The position numbers and the translations under genes were made by a program. The notes under the pieces are model-generated. The model saw only the letters and a list, made by a program, of their open reading frames with translations. It made no database searches and was not told where the DNA came from. Positions 33,601-48,412 of a DNA stretch of 64,000 nucleotides are shown here, in pieces. Source of the DNA: Lytechinus variegatus (taxonomy: Eukaryota > Echinodermata > Echinoidea > Temnopleuroida > Toxopneustidae); contig NC_054752.1 of the NCBI RefSeq assembly GCF_018143015.1, forward strand, positions 5,319,216-5,383,215, written 5' to 3'. The stretch's first letter is position 1. Every line of letters begins with the position of its first letter.

Positions 33601-36600
33601 TAATATTAACATAGATGTAGGTGCCATTGTATCCTTGTTCAATCGTTAGAATTTGAATTTGATATCGTTTCTTTTATCGGGCCCTCTCACGGTGCTTTTT
33701 TTTAATAAGAAAAGAACTCTCAAGCTTCTTGTCCAAAAACCTATTAGTCTTGTTTCAATAGAAATAGTGCTTAATACCAAATACGTCAATTATTCAATTC
33801 ATTCTGTTCATTGATTTAATAGAAGCAAGATGAAATTCTCAATATTTCATTAATGGGATATTACCGAACTAGTACCTCCAACATATCAATTTGTTGTGTA
33901 CAAAAAACGCTCCTTTTATAAGGCATAGAAATGGGAGGTTTAACGCACAGTCACTAATACGCGCCGCTGTCTTCGCATCGTGCAGGCATAGAGCTATGGT
34001 GCAGGCAATCTACGTGTATAGTGGCGGGCTGCTACATTGCAGTGCAGGGGTGTTCAACTTACATATCGTGAGCGCACTCAGCTGCGTGTTTTCACTTCTT
34101 CTCCTTTCTCTCCTTTTCTTGTCATTTTCCTCGCATTACTTGTTTTCATAAATTTCCCTCTCACTTTCCTTGTTTTCTCACTCCCTTCAGTTTTGTAACT
34201 ATTCTTGATCACTTGCATTCATTGGCACACCCCCCGGTCAAAAATGGTACGGTCCTATCCAACATACACTCCAGTCGTCGCTGTATGAATAATGAAAACG
34301 TGCAAAATTCTTCACGCGTTGCGTTGCCTCGCTATGCGTGTGTACTGTGTACACACAATGCCATCGGCTGAACCCGCCAAACTATAGTGACCAATTATTG
34401 CAAAAGCTTTTGCAAATGTGAAAAGTGACAGAGGTTTTTTTTTTATCCAATCAAAATAATCCTTAAGTATTCGCAATCTACAGCATTTTCTGCAAAATGT
34501 CTTTTTTGATAGGGTCTATTGTGACGTATATATATATTTTTTACAACAATGTGAAGTCGCACCAAACGTTTAGTTTCCTGCACTTGCCCATTGGCTCATG
34601 TACAAATGAATTTCCAAAATCATCAAGAAAGGTTCCAAAAACCTCAAAAGTGACAGAACTTAATTTGACTAAAATTAAATGAAAATCATATCATGTTCAA
34701 GGTGAGAATCTGCTCTTTTCTATTCTGTTTTGATAGATCATCTTGTTGACGCGTTTGGGAGATATCTTAGCAAATCCGTCAAAAAAGGCGTATTTTTCTA
34801 TTATTCTCCATAGGGAAATAATTTAACACGCTACGCACTGCAAAAAAGGAGCGCAAACAAATTGATATGCTAGTAAAGAGGAAAACGAGATTTCATAAAT
34901 AGTTATGCTGTTTATGTAATTTTGTACTCTAATTGTCGGAGATACGTGTTATGTGGTTAGTCACGCAGTATACAGAGTGACACTTTAACGATCAAATAAC
35001 AAATAGGTCTTGGATCTTGCTTCAAGCCTAGCACGAGTAGCAAATCATGTCAATCGTGTGTCAATTAGGCACGCAATGGAATAGTCCAAGGTACTATGCT
35101 AGGCTCAGAATTCAGACCACTTTAATCCTTCTGAAAAACAACCCCCCCCCCAAAAAAAAAACCAAAAAATGAGATTGCGCCTGACGTTAGATGTTATGTG
35201 ACTACACCATGTACACGTTAGTAATTTGGCTGCTGTGGCACCAACAACTGATCCCCAATGAATAGTGTTCTTGACAAAAGGACACTATTTAGTATGTTTT
35301 GGATTGGGGGTGTATTCAGGTATTATACAACCCAGCTTTCTCTCTTCCATTACTCTTTTTTCTTCCCTCCCTCACCTATTACTGATCATTGGCTCAGATT
35401 GCCCATGAATGTATGTGATAACAATGTATAAATCTGAAATCAAATATTTTTTTTCAAAATAACATCACACATGATCGAACGCGAAAAACTGAGCTGTCAA
35501 ACGTGGCCATGGATGACAAGTGCGTTTTTCTAAATTCATTTTGATATATATTTGCACCCCAGGGGCCACTTACAATGACGAGTGGATACGAGGCGCGATC
35601 AAAGTAACACGTAAAAAGGATCTCGTTCTCAAAATTCGGCACGTCACGTATGCAAGAAGCATGATAAGGGTGTCAAAAGCACTAAAATTTTCACAAAAGT
35701 GGTATACGTTTCGCTATTAAAGCGAGCTACGTCAAATTTGAATGGGTAAAAAACGAGACTAAAATTCTTTATTAAGAAAATTCTCTGTGCCCTGGCCAAC
35801 ACTACGTATTTAGAGTCCGATTTCAGGGAGGTTTTGGAGATGTGACGGTACGAAACCCAATGTAAGCAAAGGTAAAGCCGATGTCCGTGACAAAATAATA
35901 TCGCTGTACGTGTTTAGGGGGTCAATTCAGGGAATACTTGTTAAGGGTATCGTTTTGTTTTCAATACTTTTAAAGGGTAGGCTTCCATACGCCAAAACTT
36001 GTTAAGGGGGGACATTTTCAGAAAATGGAAAATACCTGCATGTGGAGGGTGCTTTTTGGAATCTCGCGGTCGCACTTAGTACCCACTCGTCAATGGAAGC
36101 ACAAGATGGGGGGGGGGGGTGATGATTATCGATGCTAAACCTTTCTATCTTTCGAGACAGAGAAAAACCGACCTCGAAATTGCATTGGCGTCTTGAAGTA
36201 AAAAAAAATAGATGGATCATAATCGAAATTTGTTACATTTCAGAGAGAAGATACTGATTACGGTTTTTCAACATGCACATATAAAAATGCATACATAAAT
36301 AACAGCCCACATTATACGCTATTAAACTTCTCTCCTCACTGCCCCCCCCCCCCTCTCTCCTTTACACACACGCAAACCCACACTTACACGTATTCACTCA
36401 CACCCAATCGTGCATGCGCACCAACTCCAGCACGCTTACGTTTTATCGCTCTCTATCGTCATCTTGCAATAATGTAATTGCTTTCATACTTTAAAGATAG
36501 GTTGTCTTCGTATTATCATGAAAATTGTAATGAAAATCCACCTATCTCACTTCCGACATCATTCTTTCCCGCGCTATCTCTCCCTCTTCACTGATCTCTC

Positions 36601-37425
36601 TCCCCTTCTCTCTCTTTCAATCATTTATTATCTAGTACTTATAATTCAATGAATGCATTTCTCGCTTTTTAGTTCCCTCCGTCTTCTCTCAGTCACCTCA
36701 ACCTCTCATCTCTCCCACCCCTCTCCCTCTCTCTTTCTCTCTCTCTTATCGTCTGTCAAATCATTCACAGTATTTTTACTCTTGAAATCAGGAGATTGTG
36801 CGGCTTCTATTGTTAAAGATGAATGCTTTTTTTGAAACATGAAAATCATCTAGCATGAAGAGAATACATACCCTGGAATATGTGATCTAATTTTTCCTTA
36901 TAAAAACATTGCTCACGTCACAGACTATCATATTCAGGTTTGACTAAAAGAAGAATCATGGGTTTTTACCTAGATTTTCCAAAATGTCTTGTTTGGGGTT
37001 TCCGCTACTGTTTACGAAATTCATGAAAGAAAAAAAAGCAATGGGTTTTGCTATCATTTTAGCACATAATCAAGTTGAAAGTGTTTCATACTTCAATGTG
37101 TTATCACTAGTCCGTATAAATAACCATTTTGGGCTAAGTTATTTTAGCCAATTGAGCATTTGTATGATGTCGAGTTTGGCCATTCCCATATCGTCTTATA
37201 TATCCACTTGATCTAACATCATTTATGGCATATCATTATATGAATTAATTATGGATCACATTTCCATTATGTAAGTACTACAGACTTAATGAAAGCTATA
37301 CCCAATTTGGTCATTAGACTAAATGACATTTAAGACCAAGGGATGGTTGTACCAATCTAATACTATACCACATTGATGGTAGACCAAGTGGGTTTGATGA
37401 TGATCGGAGAATAAGATACGTCAAC
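33601..37425. other. Gene-free interval with a CT-rich stretch
   Basis: No supported gene. Poly-C/poly-A tracts lie at 35,142-35,165, a G run at 36,107-36,119, and CT-rich DNA at 36,330-36,760. Short frames are scattered on both strands without domain signatures or splice-consistent neighbours. Confidence 0.4.
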
Positions 37426-38806
37426 TTCACTACAACCCCCTCTCCCCCGTCTCTCTCCCCTTTCTGCTTGTCACATTCTCTCACTATCCCCTCCCCCTCT
37501 CTCTATCTCTCTGGTCATGCTGGTGTTCCTTTTCTGTCTCTGAATGTTCATTTGCCATCTCCCCTCTCCTATATTACTTTCTTTCTGTCTCATTCCTTGA
37601 ATAAATTCGTCCGATTCTTCATCTCTCCCTCTCTGTCTCTTCCCTCTATTTTGTTTCATGTGTCTCTATTTCTGTCTCTCTCCCTCTCTTCCCCTTTCCC
37701 CTGTTTCCCTTCCTTTTCTGTCTTTTCACTGCTTGTGTCTTTGTTTCCCTGTCTCTCTCCCCCTCTCTTTACCTCTCTCCTTACGTCTCTCTTCTTGCTT
37801 ATTCTTATTGGTCACATATTAACTTCTGAAATAATTATTCTTACAGGATTCCTTGAGGAGCGATGACATTTATTAAAGCGGAAACCCAACCATGGCAATG
37901 ATAGACACCCATTTTCATTGTATTTATTATTTTCTCTTTTTTAAGGTCAAGCCCACCCAAAAATGATGATTTGAATCAATATAGAAAAGTCAAGCAAGCA
38001 CAACCCTTACAAATTTTTATCAAATTCGGATTGAAAATAAAAACTGTTATGACATGTTACAGTTTTGCTCAGTAATCCCCAAACAGTCAAATGAGAGAGT
38101 CAATGATATCCCTCACTAACTTTTTTTCTTTATTGTTTGAACTTTTACAATGTTCAATGTTTACAGATTTGACAACAATAACAAGCTTGAACGAAATTGA
38201 CTTTTTTCTCATTTTACCTAAATTTACTTTTTTTTTGTTGAGGTTGAATTTTCCTTATAGATATTCAAATTATCTAGTATAAAGTAGATGGAAAAGATAC
38301 ATGTACATTTAAAACAGCAAAAAAAAGGAAGATGATCGGATAAAACGTTCGAAAAAGAAATATTTTCCAACCTTCACGGATATTATAACTTTATTTAGAA
38401 ACTCATTGAAATCAGATTGAATAGAGATTAAAATGATTTAGTGTGAGGAATATGTTAATGATCGGTAACCACTCACCTCCCGGTTAGTGGTAAAGATAAT
38501 GTATGAAAATAGTAATAAAAAAGGTGTTTGTATTTGTGTTTGAAAAAATATATTCTAATTATAGTTAACATCCCAAATTTACTTTTAAAATCTCCTTTGG
38601 TAATACCAATATACAGGTTTGTATTGAAATGATTTAGTGTAACGTAGTATGCAAATATTTTGCTAACTCATGGTTAATAGAAAAATATAATTCATAAAAA
38701 CAACAATACGCGATCTCAGAAAGCGTTTACAACCCCTTTTGCAGACTATAGCGCTAACATCCTATTTTCATTTTATACTCCTAAGTATTAATACAAAATC
38801 AATACA

Positions 38807-38986
38807 GGGGGCCGTTTCATAAAGCTGTTCGTATGTAAGGTAAGTTAAGAGTGACTCTAAGAACGACTGGTGAACCTTTCTTACGCGCTAGACCATCGCC
38901 AATGGTGAATAACATTTACCAAAAGAAAGGATCACCAGTCGTTCTTAAAGTCGCTCTTAACTTACGAACAGGTTTATGAAACACCC
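38807..38986. mobile_element. Palindromic MITE-like repeat (copy 3)
   Basis: The paralogous copy of the element at 1,667, with better preserved arms: TAAGTTAAGAGTGACTCTAA and its partner TTAAAGTCGCTCTTAACTTA. Present in the same place in A and B, so it predates the duplication. Confidence 0.75.
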
Positions 38987-41935
38987 ACCTGTTAGTACGA
39001 AACATGAAACGAATTAAATCGATTACAAACCAAACTTTTCAGGACCCCTATGTGATTACATGTATGTTCATCATAATCACAGTATAAAAATACTACATCA
39101 TTTTCTTAGTGGTTTATACATATTTGAAAATTCAAATTTCATACATAATGTTTCATACTGTCATGTTTTGGCGATAAGTTTTTTCATAACCTCATGGAAA
39201 GCCACGGAATAGATTTTGTACCTACTCACATTTGATGTTTCTTTGTATTCTTATTTTATTTGCGATTTAAAGATTGAATTGAATTGAATGTATTATAAAA
39301 CAAAATATTCTTGTCAAATGAATGAAGTTTATAAATTTAAATTATATATTCAGTTAGACAAGATAAAGAGTCTGAGGCGGTATTTAGAAAACAAAAACCA
39401 TATTTACAGCAGTTTATACACCATTTGCGGCAGAATAATCTCCTTCAATCAAATGCATCTAAATATAGCCCCTGTGTTTCAAAAATTATACCAGCAATCA
39501 ATAAAATCTTTTAGACGATAGCAGAATCACCTTTTGAATGCACTAAGCATGCTAAGTGAGAGTAAATAAAAGTATAAGTAAATCATTATCCTTGTAACGA
39601 ACCAAATAATACATAGCTATAAAAATGTTTCTATGTTTTCTTTTTAAAATTGAAGAATTTATTTATTTCAATAATATAGTTGTATTATGTACAAATGATC
39701 TTTTATCATTTTTGGTTAATAGTAAAATATGATACATGAAAACAACAAAAGATGCATGGATAAATCGTGTATAAAACAACAACTATCGCAAACATTCCAG
39801 ATTCCCAATTTAAGTTTTGATCGTCTTTCCAAATCAAGTCAATTTACATTCTTTAGATGAAAAGATGTAGTCAAAACAATCTTAAATGAACAAATCACAG
39901 ATAGAAATAACTTCAGTACGCATGAAAAGTGAAAGAAATCGAACCGATTTCAGTTCTTTAGGTGATTATAATAAATGCGCCTGCGAATACACAATTTCCT
40001 CCGTCCGTGTCATTCATAATAATTGAACATAAATTTCCAGCAACACAGTCACTGCCCGATAAAGTATTGAAAAAAACGTATTTACATCAGCCTACCACAA
40101 ACATCTAACTGATCATGTTTATTAAAGCGAATGAATCAATCTTTATGTATCTGGATGTTTTGATATAAAACCGACGAGCAATCAGCGACAAATTTTCTGT
40201 TAAACTCTTGCAGATATTCATTCAATTCTTAAGAAATAATGAAGTCAAGACAGTCTCGATTACACAAAGCATTATTAAAACCATTTCCGTTAGAATGAAA
40301 ATTTAAAAAATCCAACAAATTGCAGTTATCGTTTTATTGCGCCTGCAACTAAATCGTAATTGAACATACATTTCATTAACAGTCATTAACGTGGGCCTAC
40401 TTGAATGGAACATATAAAAAAATATCATAAATATGCAGCTGTTCATTAAAATCACTTTTATCTTTATACACATGGACATTCATATAGTAATTAGATCAAA
40501 AAGCATTAAGCGAAACATTTTCCTGTAATGAACCCCCCAAAACAAAATCAAACATAGCTATACATGACCAAAATGAAATAAATGACCATCAAATGTGCAT
40601 TCTGGTAACAGCAGATCCCGTTCAGTAAATAAACACTATACTTGTACATTTTGGTTTCCAATTCACAATTGTGAAATTATACACTACTGCTTATACGTTA
40701 TGTGCAATGTAGGCCCGCTATTTTTTTTTGTGCAAGAGCACAAAGTGCAATTTACCAAAATGTATCGAAATCATTGTAACAGCCCCCTCTCTCGGTAAAT
40801 CCAGGTACATGTATAATCATGTCATGATCGAGATCATTCCAGGGGCTGTTTCGTATGTAGCCACATCAAAACAATTCGTTTGTTTATGTTGATCTGATGT
40901 TGGAAGTGAAAATAAACAAACAAGCAAGCAATGTTTAGATGTAATGCGCATCGAGGTATAGCGAACGTGACCACGATCCTCTCAAAAATCGCAACATTAT
41001 TATGAGATCAATTATAATTTAAACGTATAACGTGTTTTCAATTAAAGGAGTCAAAAGCACACATTTTCAATCTATAAAGGATCACTGAACATTCATTTAG
41101 AGTAACAATTATTGTTTCATTAGCGTGATAAGACCTTGGTAGCTATAATACACGCAATGGACTATTAAAAGGATATTTTTTTTACCGGCATGATTACATA
41201 AAATTGGGGAATAAGTGCTCAGTATTAAATACGGAACTGAACTCAAATGAAATATGCACGGGTATAGTGATAAAAGAGCTGCTATGCAGACATAATTAAT
41301 ATAGGTTTCCCCGCTCTATTTCACTCTTAGTGCATGCAAGAGTATAAATAGTTTATTCATTGTCGCTAAAGAGCAACCAAGAATTCAAACTAGTCATTCA
41401 AAATCGTCATAGGGCAGTCAAAAATTCATAATGGGCATTCAGTTTAGCTTTAGGGCAATCAAAACTCTAAAAACATCAATCAGATTCGTCATAGTGCACT
41501 CAAGTTAACACCGGAGGTCACGTGACTGAAGACAGAGCGTTCAATTTCGCTATTGGGTATCCATGTTCATAACTAGTGCATTCAATTTAGCACTGTATTT
41601 ACATGACTTGTAATACATATTCAAAATTCTTCGCTTGTTTTTCTCAACCTGCAGTATGTGTGCCACCAGTGACCATTCATAAAACTGCACTGGACAATGT
41701 ACATTATTCTTTACAGATGCTTGTAAAAAATAATGTAAATTACATAGAAGCAGTGGCCTGCTTATTTAGGAAATTATTTTGTCATATTACGTATATACAT
41801 TTAGTTATTATGGTTTTTAAAGAATATAAAAGGTTAAAAAGAATTATACAGTGCGTATCTATAAAAGTTTACACTTAGAAATAATCCTGTATAATCATAC
41901 ATTTGCAATATCCTGAAGATTTTTCCACATTTTAA

Positions 41936-42458
41936 AGCCTGTGTATAGCTTTGGTAAAGGGTCAATAATGTGATTGATAATCGAATATCATCTAATATGA
42001 CTGTCTTACTGAGGCGTAGAGACTGTTAGATATTTTTCCAACTGCACTTCTCTGAGAAAATTTCAAATATTCAAATCTTGGATATATAGCGCCCTCTCTC
42101 GGCGATGCTTGTTTTAAATAAAAAAAATGGGCATTCAAGCACTTATTTTATAAATTTAGTGATTAGATATCCAAAAGTTACAGACAAAGAACATATCTTG
42201 AAAGTTTCAGCCTATTCCATGATTTGGAATAGGATTTAATTGAAGACAAAAAAACGCGCAGATATTTGAATTTGATCGGGTGACCCGATCAAGTTAAATT
42301 TCCATGTAAAATCGCAAAATTTATCCTGTACAACACATTTTCATTTCACATCCTCCACATCATAACTGTTATAGGGCATATCCATTCATATTAGCTAGCA
42401 ATGAACTGGAATAGTGATAGGTGCATTTTTGTGGATTTACCGAAACTATACACAAGCT
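41936..42458. mobile_element. TTAA-flanked MITE, 523 bp (copy 2)
   Basis: Same family as 17,305-17,826, opposite orientation. TTAA flanks both ends (41,932-41,935 and 42,459-42,462). Duplicon A has the empty site with a single TTAA at 4,831-4,834, so the insertion came after the A/B duplication. The internal palindrome TTGATCGGGT-G-ACCCGATCAA is at 42,272-42,292. Confidence 0.9.
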
Positions 42459-44065
42459 TTAACATTGGTAAAGATCCATTTAAGCAAATGACGATATACA
42501 TGTAACTGTCGAAAAATGAATCCGCTTGAGTGAGCATCACTTACTTTTGAAAAGTTAGTGAAAAATTATTTGCGCAGAACTTTGAAATATAAATGCGAAT
42601 AAAAGTAGACCTTAATCATGAAGAACATGCGGAATTTAGCCAGTGAAACTGATTTGAAGATATCTTTTACCTTTTCAAAACTTGTTTCCTAGCCCAAAAC
42701 AGAGAGAGCCAGAAGAGAGCATTGCACCCCATCCCCCCCCACACCGAGGCCATCGTGACGATAATAGCTCTACACTGAACTGTGATTTACATGAAATGGT
42801 TCAGACTTGATTTACCTTTTGTTAATCATTGTCAAGCTTGGGAAAAGTGTGGAGAAACAAGAATTAAATGAAAAACGAAATATAAACCCAATTTAAAGGA
42901 TAGAAACTTAATGAAGAGAGCTGGAGATGTCTGATAGAAAGTTTTGTTCAGATGCAGTTATGTCCTCAGATCCAGCTGGCACAAAAAAGGGTAAATGTTG
43001 TGCTTACTAATGCTTCAATATACCCTGTTCATTTCAATTGACTAAAGATGCATGGTATTAGACCTCAAAATAACCAATCTGGAATAAAATTATTGGAAAT
43101 GGTTTTTCAACTGATTTGAGTAGGTATGGGTGACAACATTTACCAAAAAAAAGTTAGGAGGAAAAAGGGTTGGGGAAAGTGTTTTTTTTTCAAGGTCAAA
43201 GGTCAATGACCTTTTCATATATACTGTATAATGATATCTCTGAGATGGAAAGGCTCAGGTTGGTGATAGTGGTGTCAAAATGCACAAATTTTTACCAGAA
43301 TATCAAATAAAATATTAAGTACCTAGCATGCACATTCATCGATAAAATTCAAGGTCAAAGCCTTTCAAAGGTCAATGACCTTTTTTTACATTATATCACC
43401 ATACTGTATAATGGTATCTCTGAGAAGATAAGGTACAGGCTAGTGATCATGGTGTCAAAATGTACTAATTCTTACAAGAAGGTAAAATAGAATAAATGCG
43501 AGTACCTAGAATGGACATTTCAAAAGGTCAATGACCTTTTACACTATATAGATATCATACTGTATAGTGGTATCTCTGAGATGAAAAGGCGCAGGTTGGT
43601 GATCATAGTGTCAAAATGCACAGATTCTGATCACAAGATCAAATAAAATAAGATTAAGAACATAAAATGCATATTCACCCATGAAATTTAAGGCCAAAGG
43701 TCAATGACCTTTTGTACATTATATAACATATTATATAATGGTATCTCGAAGATAAAACGGCGCAGGTTGGTGTTCTTGGTGTCAGAATACACAGATTCTT
43801 ACAAGAAGATCAAATAAAATCAAATAAAGTACACACAGTGCTCATTTACCAATGAAATTCAAGGTCAAAGCCTTTCAAAGGTCTATGACCTTTTAGCATT
43901 ACATGTATATACGGTATGATGGTATGTCTGAGATGGAAAGTCGCAGGTTGGTGACCTTGGTGTCAAATGCAGAGGTTCTTACAGGAAGATCAAATGAAAT
44001 AAAATAAAGTACCCAGAATACATATTAATCCATTAAGTTCAAGGTCAAAGACCTATTTCCATGGG

Positions 44066-45549
44066 TGTCACGAGCGAAACTGCTCTAATTAACTTATTAA
44101 TCTACAGGCTACTTAACCACCCTGAATAAAAGACCAAAGGATATTCAAGATATAAATGAAGTGATCAATTTAATGTCACAAAATATAATAAGTCGTTTAC
44201 ATTGAATCGTTGAGAACATAAGTATAATTGCAAACAGATATTCAATAAATCATTTCATATAGAGAAGGAGTATAATCATCATTGACTGTCCCAAGTTTAT
44301 GGGAAGAGATTGATCTGGAAATAGGCCTTTAAATTATGTTACCGAAAATCTTGGAAAGTTTATCGATTGCTTGATCAAACCTTCAATCGGGTAAATGCGG
44401 AGTTCGAAAACAGAAGAGATCGACAAACCACGACGACTACGAAGATTGGACGATTATGACGAGGAACAAGTATGCCGATGATCGACGACGACGACGAAGA
44501 ACACGACTGACGTCATCATCGAAGACACGTGTCCTTGAAGAATTAAGAACAAGAGTTGAGTTGAAGCTCTAACTTGGAAGAATTACGGTCGAGTCCGACG
44601 AACAATAGCTTCGGCTGACTCAAGCGAGTCATTCCCCTCGAATGACATTTTGACTCATGACCTGGACATAGAGGGTATGTGCTACCCTGACCTACATTGA
44701 CTCCACATTGACTCTGGGCTGACCCTAGGTTGACAGCCGTCTAAAATAGGAATAGACCAAATACTTAACAGCAAAGGCCCTAACAATATTCTATTCACAA
44801 AGATATCAGCTTATCAAAATTAGCTTTCATATTTATTATCAAAGTAAATGAATAACAAGCTTCTATTAGCATGAGCTTTCTGATAGTCAAGAAAATACAT
44901 AACAGTTGAGAAATCTAATATAATTATTTCTCTCTGAATCGTAGATCAATTATATAATTGACTTTAACAGACTTCAAAAATACAACTTTGTTCATTTTAG
45001 TAAGGATAATTATATTCACATTGAAGACTGGAGTAAGATGTCATTTGGTGACAAAATGAGCAGAATATATATATATATATATATATGTAAATCTGTCTTT
45101 CTTTCTGAAAACAGACATGCCATATTAAGCATAAGAATTGTATTAATATTAAAACGTATGAACCAAACATTACTTACAATTCGGCATCGAGTAGAAAGGA
45201 ACCTCCCTGCACTGGGTAGGGTGGCACACGCCCTTTTCCTTGGTTAGGAAACACCCCAAATTGGACCTTCTTCTCCGAAATCAAAAGTGAGAGTGAGCTG
45301 GCTTGGCTTTTCTTGCCAGCACACCAAACAGAAATATGAAACACAAAGAGTCTGTAATCCTATACACCTGTTAAACTATAGTCTACTTATCATGACAACC
45401 CAGCCTGTTAAAATACCAGGCAACCTATCATGCCTACAGTTTAGTTACTAAGGTATGCAGTCCACATCTGTACATGGAGTTTAATAAAAGAGTTTAACAA
45501 AACATGGACTTTAACAAAAGGGTTATCTAATTTTGAATAAGATCCTACA
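44066..45549 (-). repeat. 3' LTR of the retrotransposon
   Basis: 1,484 bp, ending in TGTCACGAGC on the plus strand's left side and GATCCTACA at the right. Contains TGACGTCA (44,508-44,515), an (AT)n tract at about 45,067 and a 21-bp segment (44,596-44,616) that is inverted relative to the other LTR. Confidence 0.95.
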
Positions 45550-45566
45550 ATTGCTCCCCAATTTCA
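45550..45566 (-). other. Polypurine tract
   Basis: On the element's strand GAAATTGGGGAGCAAT lies directly before the 3' LTR, in the position where plus-strand DNA synthesis is primed. Interrupted by pyrimidines, so weak. Confidence 0.6.
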
Positions 45567-45822
45567 TGAAAATGCTCTGATTTTCTTCCAAAAACGAGTT
45601 AAATCTTATTCAAAGTAAAAATATATGATTCGCATGATAAATGTGAAATATTACTATGCTCACTATATAGCACCTACAGTAATTTACTCCATTTGTATAG
45701 GTGTATAAAGATTCGACTTAAATGTTTTCCAAATTTAAATCAAATTAAATCATTTTATTTCTGCAATACAATTTTCAATCTTATAAATTGCATGCATTTC
45801 AATGTTTTGGTGCATTTTTTTT

Positions 45823-48412
45823 TTACAACCTACTTAGAAAGTCTGCTCCTACGTTCTCGGAGCCGCGAATTGCCTCAATGCGGTAGCGAAATGGCTGGAG
45901 GGAAAGGGCCCACCTCATTACCCTACTGTTGATACATTTTGCTCGATTGAGGTATAGAAGTGGTTTGTGGTCTGTTTCAAGGACAAAGTCTGTACCTTCA
46001 AGGTAAACACGGAATTTACTTATTCCCCATACCAATCCGAGACATTCACGCTCAATAGTCGAGTAGGCTTGTTCACGCGGAAGAAGCTTGCGACTTGCAT
46101 AAGCAACAGGCTGTTTCTCTCCATCATGCTCCTGAAGGAGTACAGCACCAAGCCCAGTAGAAGATGCATCCGTTCTTAAAATGAACTTCTTCTGAACATC
46201 AGGCAGACAAAGGATGGGGCTCTGGGTGAGACTTTCCTTCAAAACTTTGAAGGCTGCCTCCTCTTCAGCAGTCCATTTCAACTGGTTAGGCTCCCGATTC
46301 CTTGTCTTGTCTGTCAGACGCGATGCTTTCGACGCAAAATTTGGGATAAAGCGCCGGTAATAGCTGGCTAATCCGATGAATGCACGAAGCTGCTTCTTAG
46401 TTTCAGGCTTCTTAGCATCACGGATCTTCTCTACCTTATCCAACATGGGTTGGATCTTACCTGCTTGGACAATATGGCCTAAGAATTCTACCTTTGTGCA
46501 ACCGAGTTGGCACTTGCTGGGTCGAGCAGTGAGCCCTGCTGCTCGCAATCTTCCCAAAAGCTCATACAAGGTAGATATGTGTTCAGACCAAGTCGAAGTA
46601 TGAATGAGAATGTCATCCAGATAATTGGTGACGTGCTTCATGTCTGCCAACAAAGACCTCATGACCCTGCTAAAAGTGGCAGGTGCATTGACCAAACCAA
46701 ACGGCATGACACGAAACTGGAACAATCCACTTGGACTCTGAAAAGCTGTCTCGGCTTTGGCATCTTCTGACAAAGGGATTTGCCAGTAACCTTTGCTTAA
46801 GTCCACCTTAGAAAAGTAACAAGATCCAGAAAGACTAGCAAAGATTTCATCTGCACTTGGCAAAGGTTCTGCATCAAATATTGTGATGCGATTCAGTCTA
46901 CGGAAATCTATACAGAAACGATTGCTGCGATCTGATTTCTTTACTATGACTATTGGGGACGAGTAAGGAGAATTTGACTTCTCTATCACTTCCATTTTGA
47001 CCATCTTCTCTGTCTCATCCTGTATCACAGAACGCAGTGCATGTGGGACGGGATATGGTCTTTGTCGAATGGGATCAGCAGAAGTCAAACGAATAGAATG
47101 ATTGCCTAAAAGGGTTTTACCTGGCACATCAGTCATTACATCCGGAAAATCCTCAAGTAGAGAACTAACTTCGTTTCTCTGTTGAGTCGACAAATCAGAA
47201 CCAAGTTCAACATCATCAATGGTTTCCTGTGCTTCTAACACTGGGACATCTATCCTTATACTACTAGGGATAGAGGGAGTCTCTTGAATGCTATCCTCAT
47301 ACCCATCTATAACTGAAGCTCCAACAACTACCTCTAAAGCTCCAGCAGAAGTGATATCTTCCTCAGACTTGTCAACAGACGAAGGAACATAGGGCCTTTC
47401 TGCCCGGTCAATGTATCTCTTTAAGAGATTAGCATGAAAGGTTTTCACCTTTCCGTTCATGTCGAGACGATAATCAAGATCACTCAATTTATGGACTACC
47501 TTGAAAGGACCTTTCCATTGTAATAGCAATTTGTTGTGATCTGATGGAAGGAGAAGCAGAACCTTATCTCCGGCAACAAATTTCCTAACCCTACTCTTGG
47601 CATTATAGTATCTCATATTTCGCGAGGTTGACTTACTTAACTCTTCCTGTGCTACTTCCATGGTACTCTCAAGCCTATCCTTAAGATCAACAATGTACTG
47701 ATATGTAGTCTTCAATTCAGAATCATTTGCCTGACCACTCCAAAGTTCCTTAAGTATCTCAAGAGGACCTCGAACCTGTCTACCATATAAGAGTTCGAAA
47801 GGCGAGAAGCCAAGTGAAGCCTGAGGGGCTGATCTGTACGCAAACAGAACAGGAGCCAAGTACCGGTCCCAATCACTTGGACGGTCTGCACATACTCTCT
47901 TCAAGATCTGCTTAAGTGTTTGATTAAACCTCTCAACTAACCCGTTACAAGCGGGGTGGTAGGGTGTGGTTGTTAATTGTCGAATCGACAATAACCTCCC
48001 TACTTCTCGCATCATCTCCGAGGTAAATTGGGTACCACGATCCGATAGAATCTCTTGGGGAACCCCAACTCTACAAAAGACCTCTACCATAGCTTCAGCT
48101 ACTGTACTAGTCTCAATGTTTGCCAACGCAACCGCCTCAGGATAGCGGGTTGCATAATCTACTATCGTGAGAATATACATGTTCTTTCTAGCAGTTACTG
48201 GTTTAATTGGGCCTACCAAATCGACAGCTACTCTAAGAAAAGGAACATCTATCACAGGCATCTTGCCTAGAGGGACCTTAGAAATTCTGCCCTTGGGGAC
48301 TGTTCGCTGACAGATATCGCAAGACCTACAATACCGAGTAATATCTGCTTGGACTCCAGGCCAATAGAAATTAGCTAAAACCTTATCAGTTACTTTCTTT
48401 ACACCTTGGTGA
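45823..48412 (-). CDS. pol: Retrotransposon pol frame: integrase, reverse transcriptase, RNase H
   Basis: Numbering from the first Met (48,261), 812 residues. The integrase core has D14, D74 and E110, the last two 35 residues apart as in D,D35E integrases, followed by a GPF chromatin-side module at 251-253. RT spans ~425-600, with SKVDLSKGYW (D487) and YLDD (547-550). RNase H has D698, E738, D764 and the GADFLS end. The frame is open upstream of the Met to about 48,412 and holds the C-x2-C half of the integrase zinc finger. The His half is at the end of the gag-protease frame, so the two were one polyprotein before a one-base loss. All motifs needed for catalysis are visible. Integrase precedes RT, as in Gmr1-like elements. 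Confidence 0.95.

Noticed and set aside
41603..41878. 91-residue protein seen also at 4,559-4,777
   Set aside because: Conservation is at the nucleotide level over the whole duplicon, including stops and flanks, and it lies within transposon sequence.
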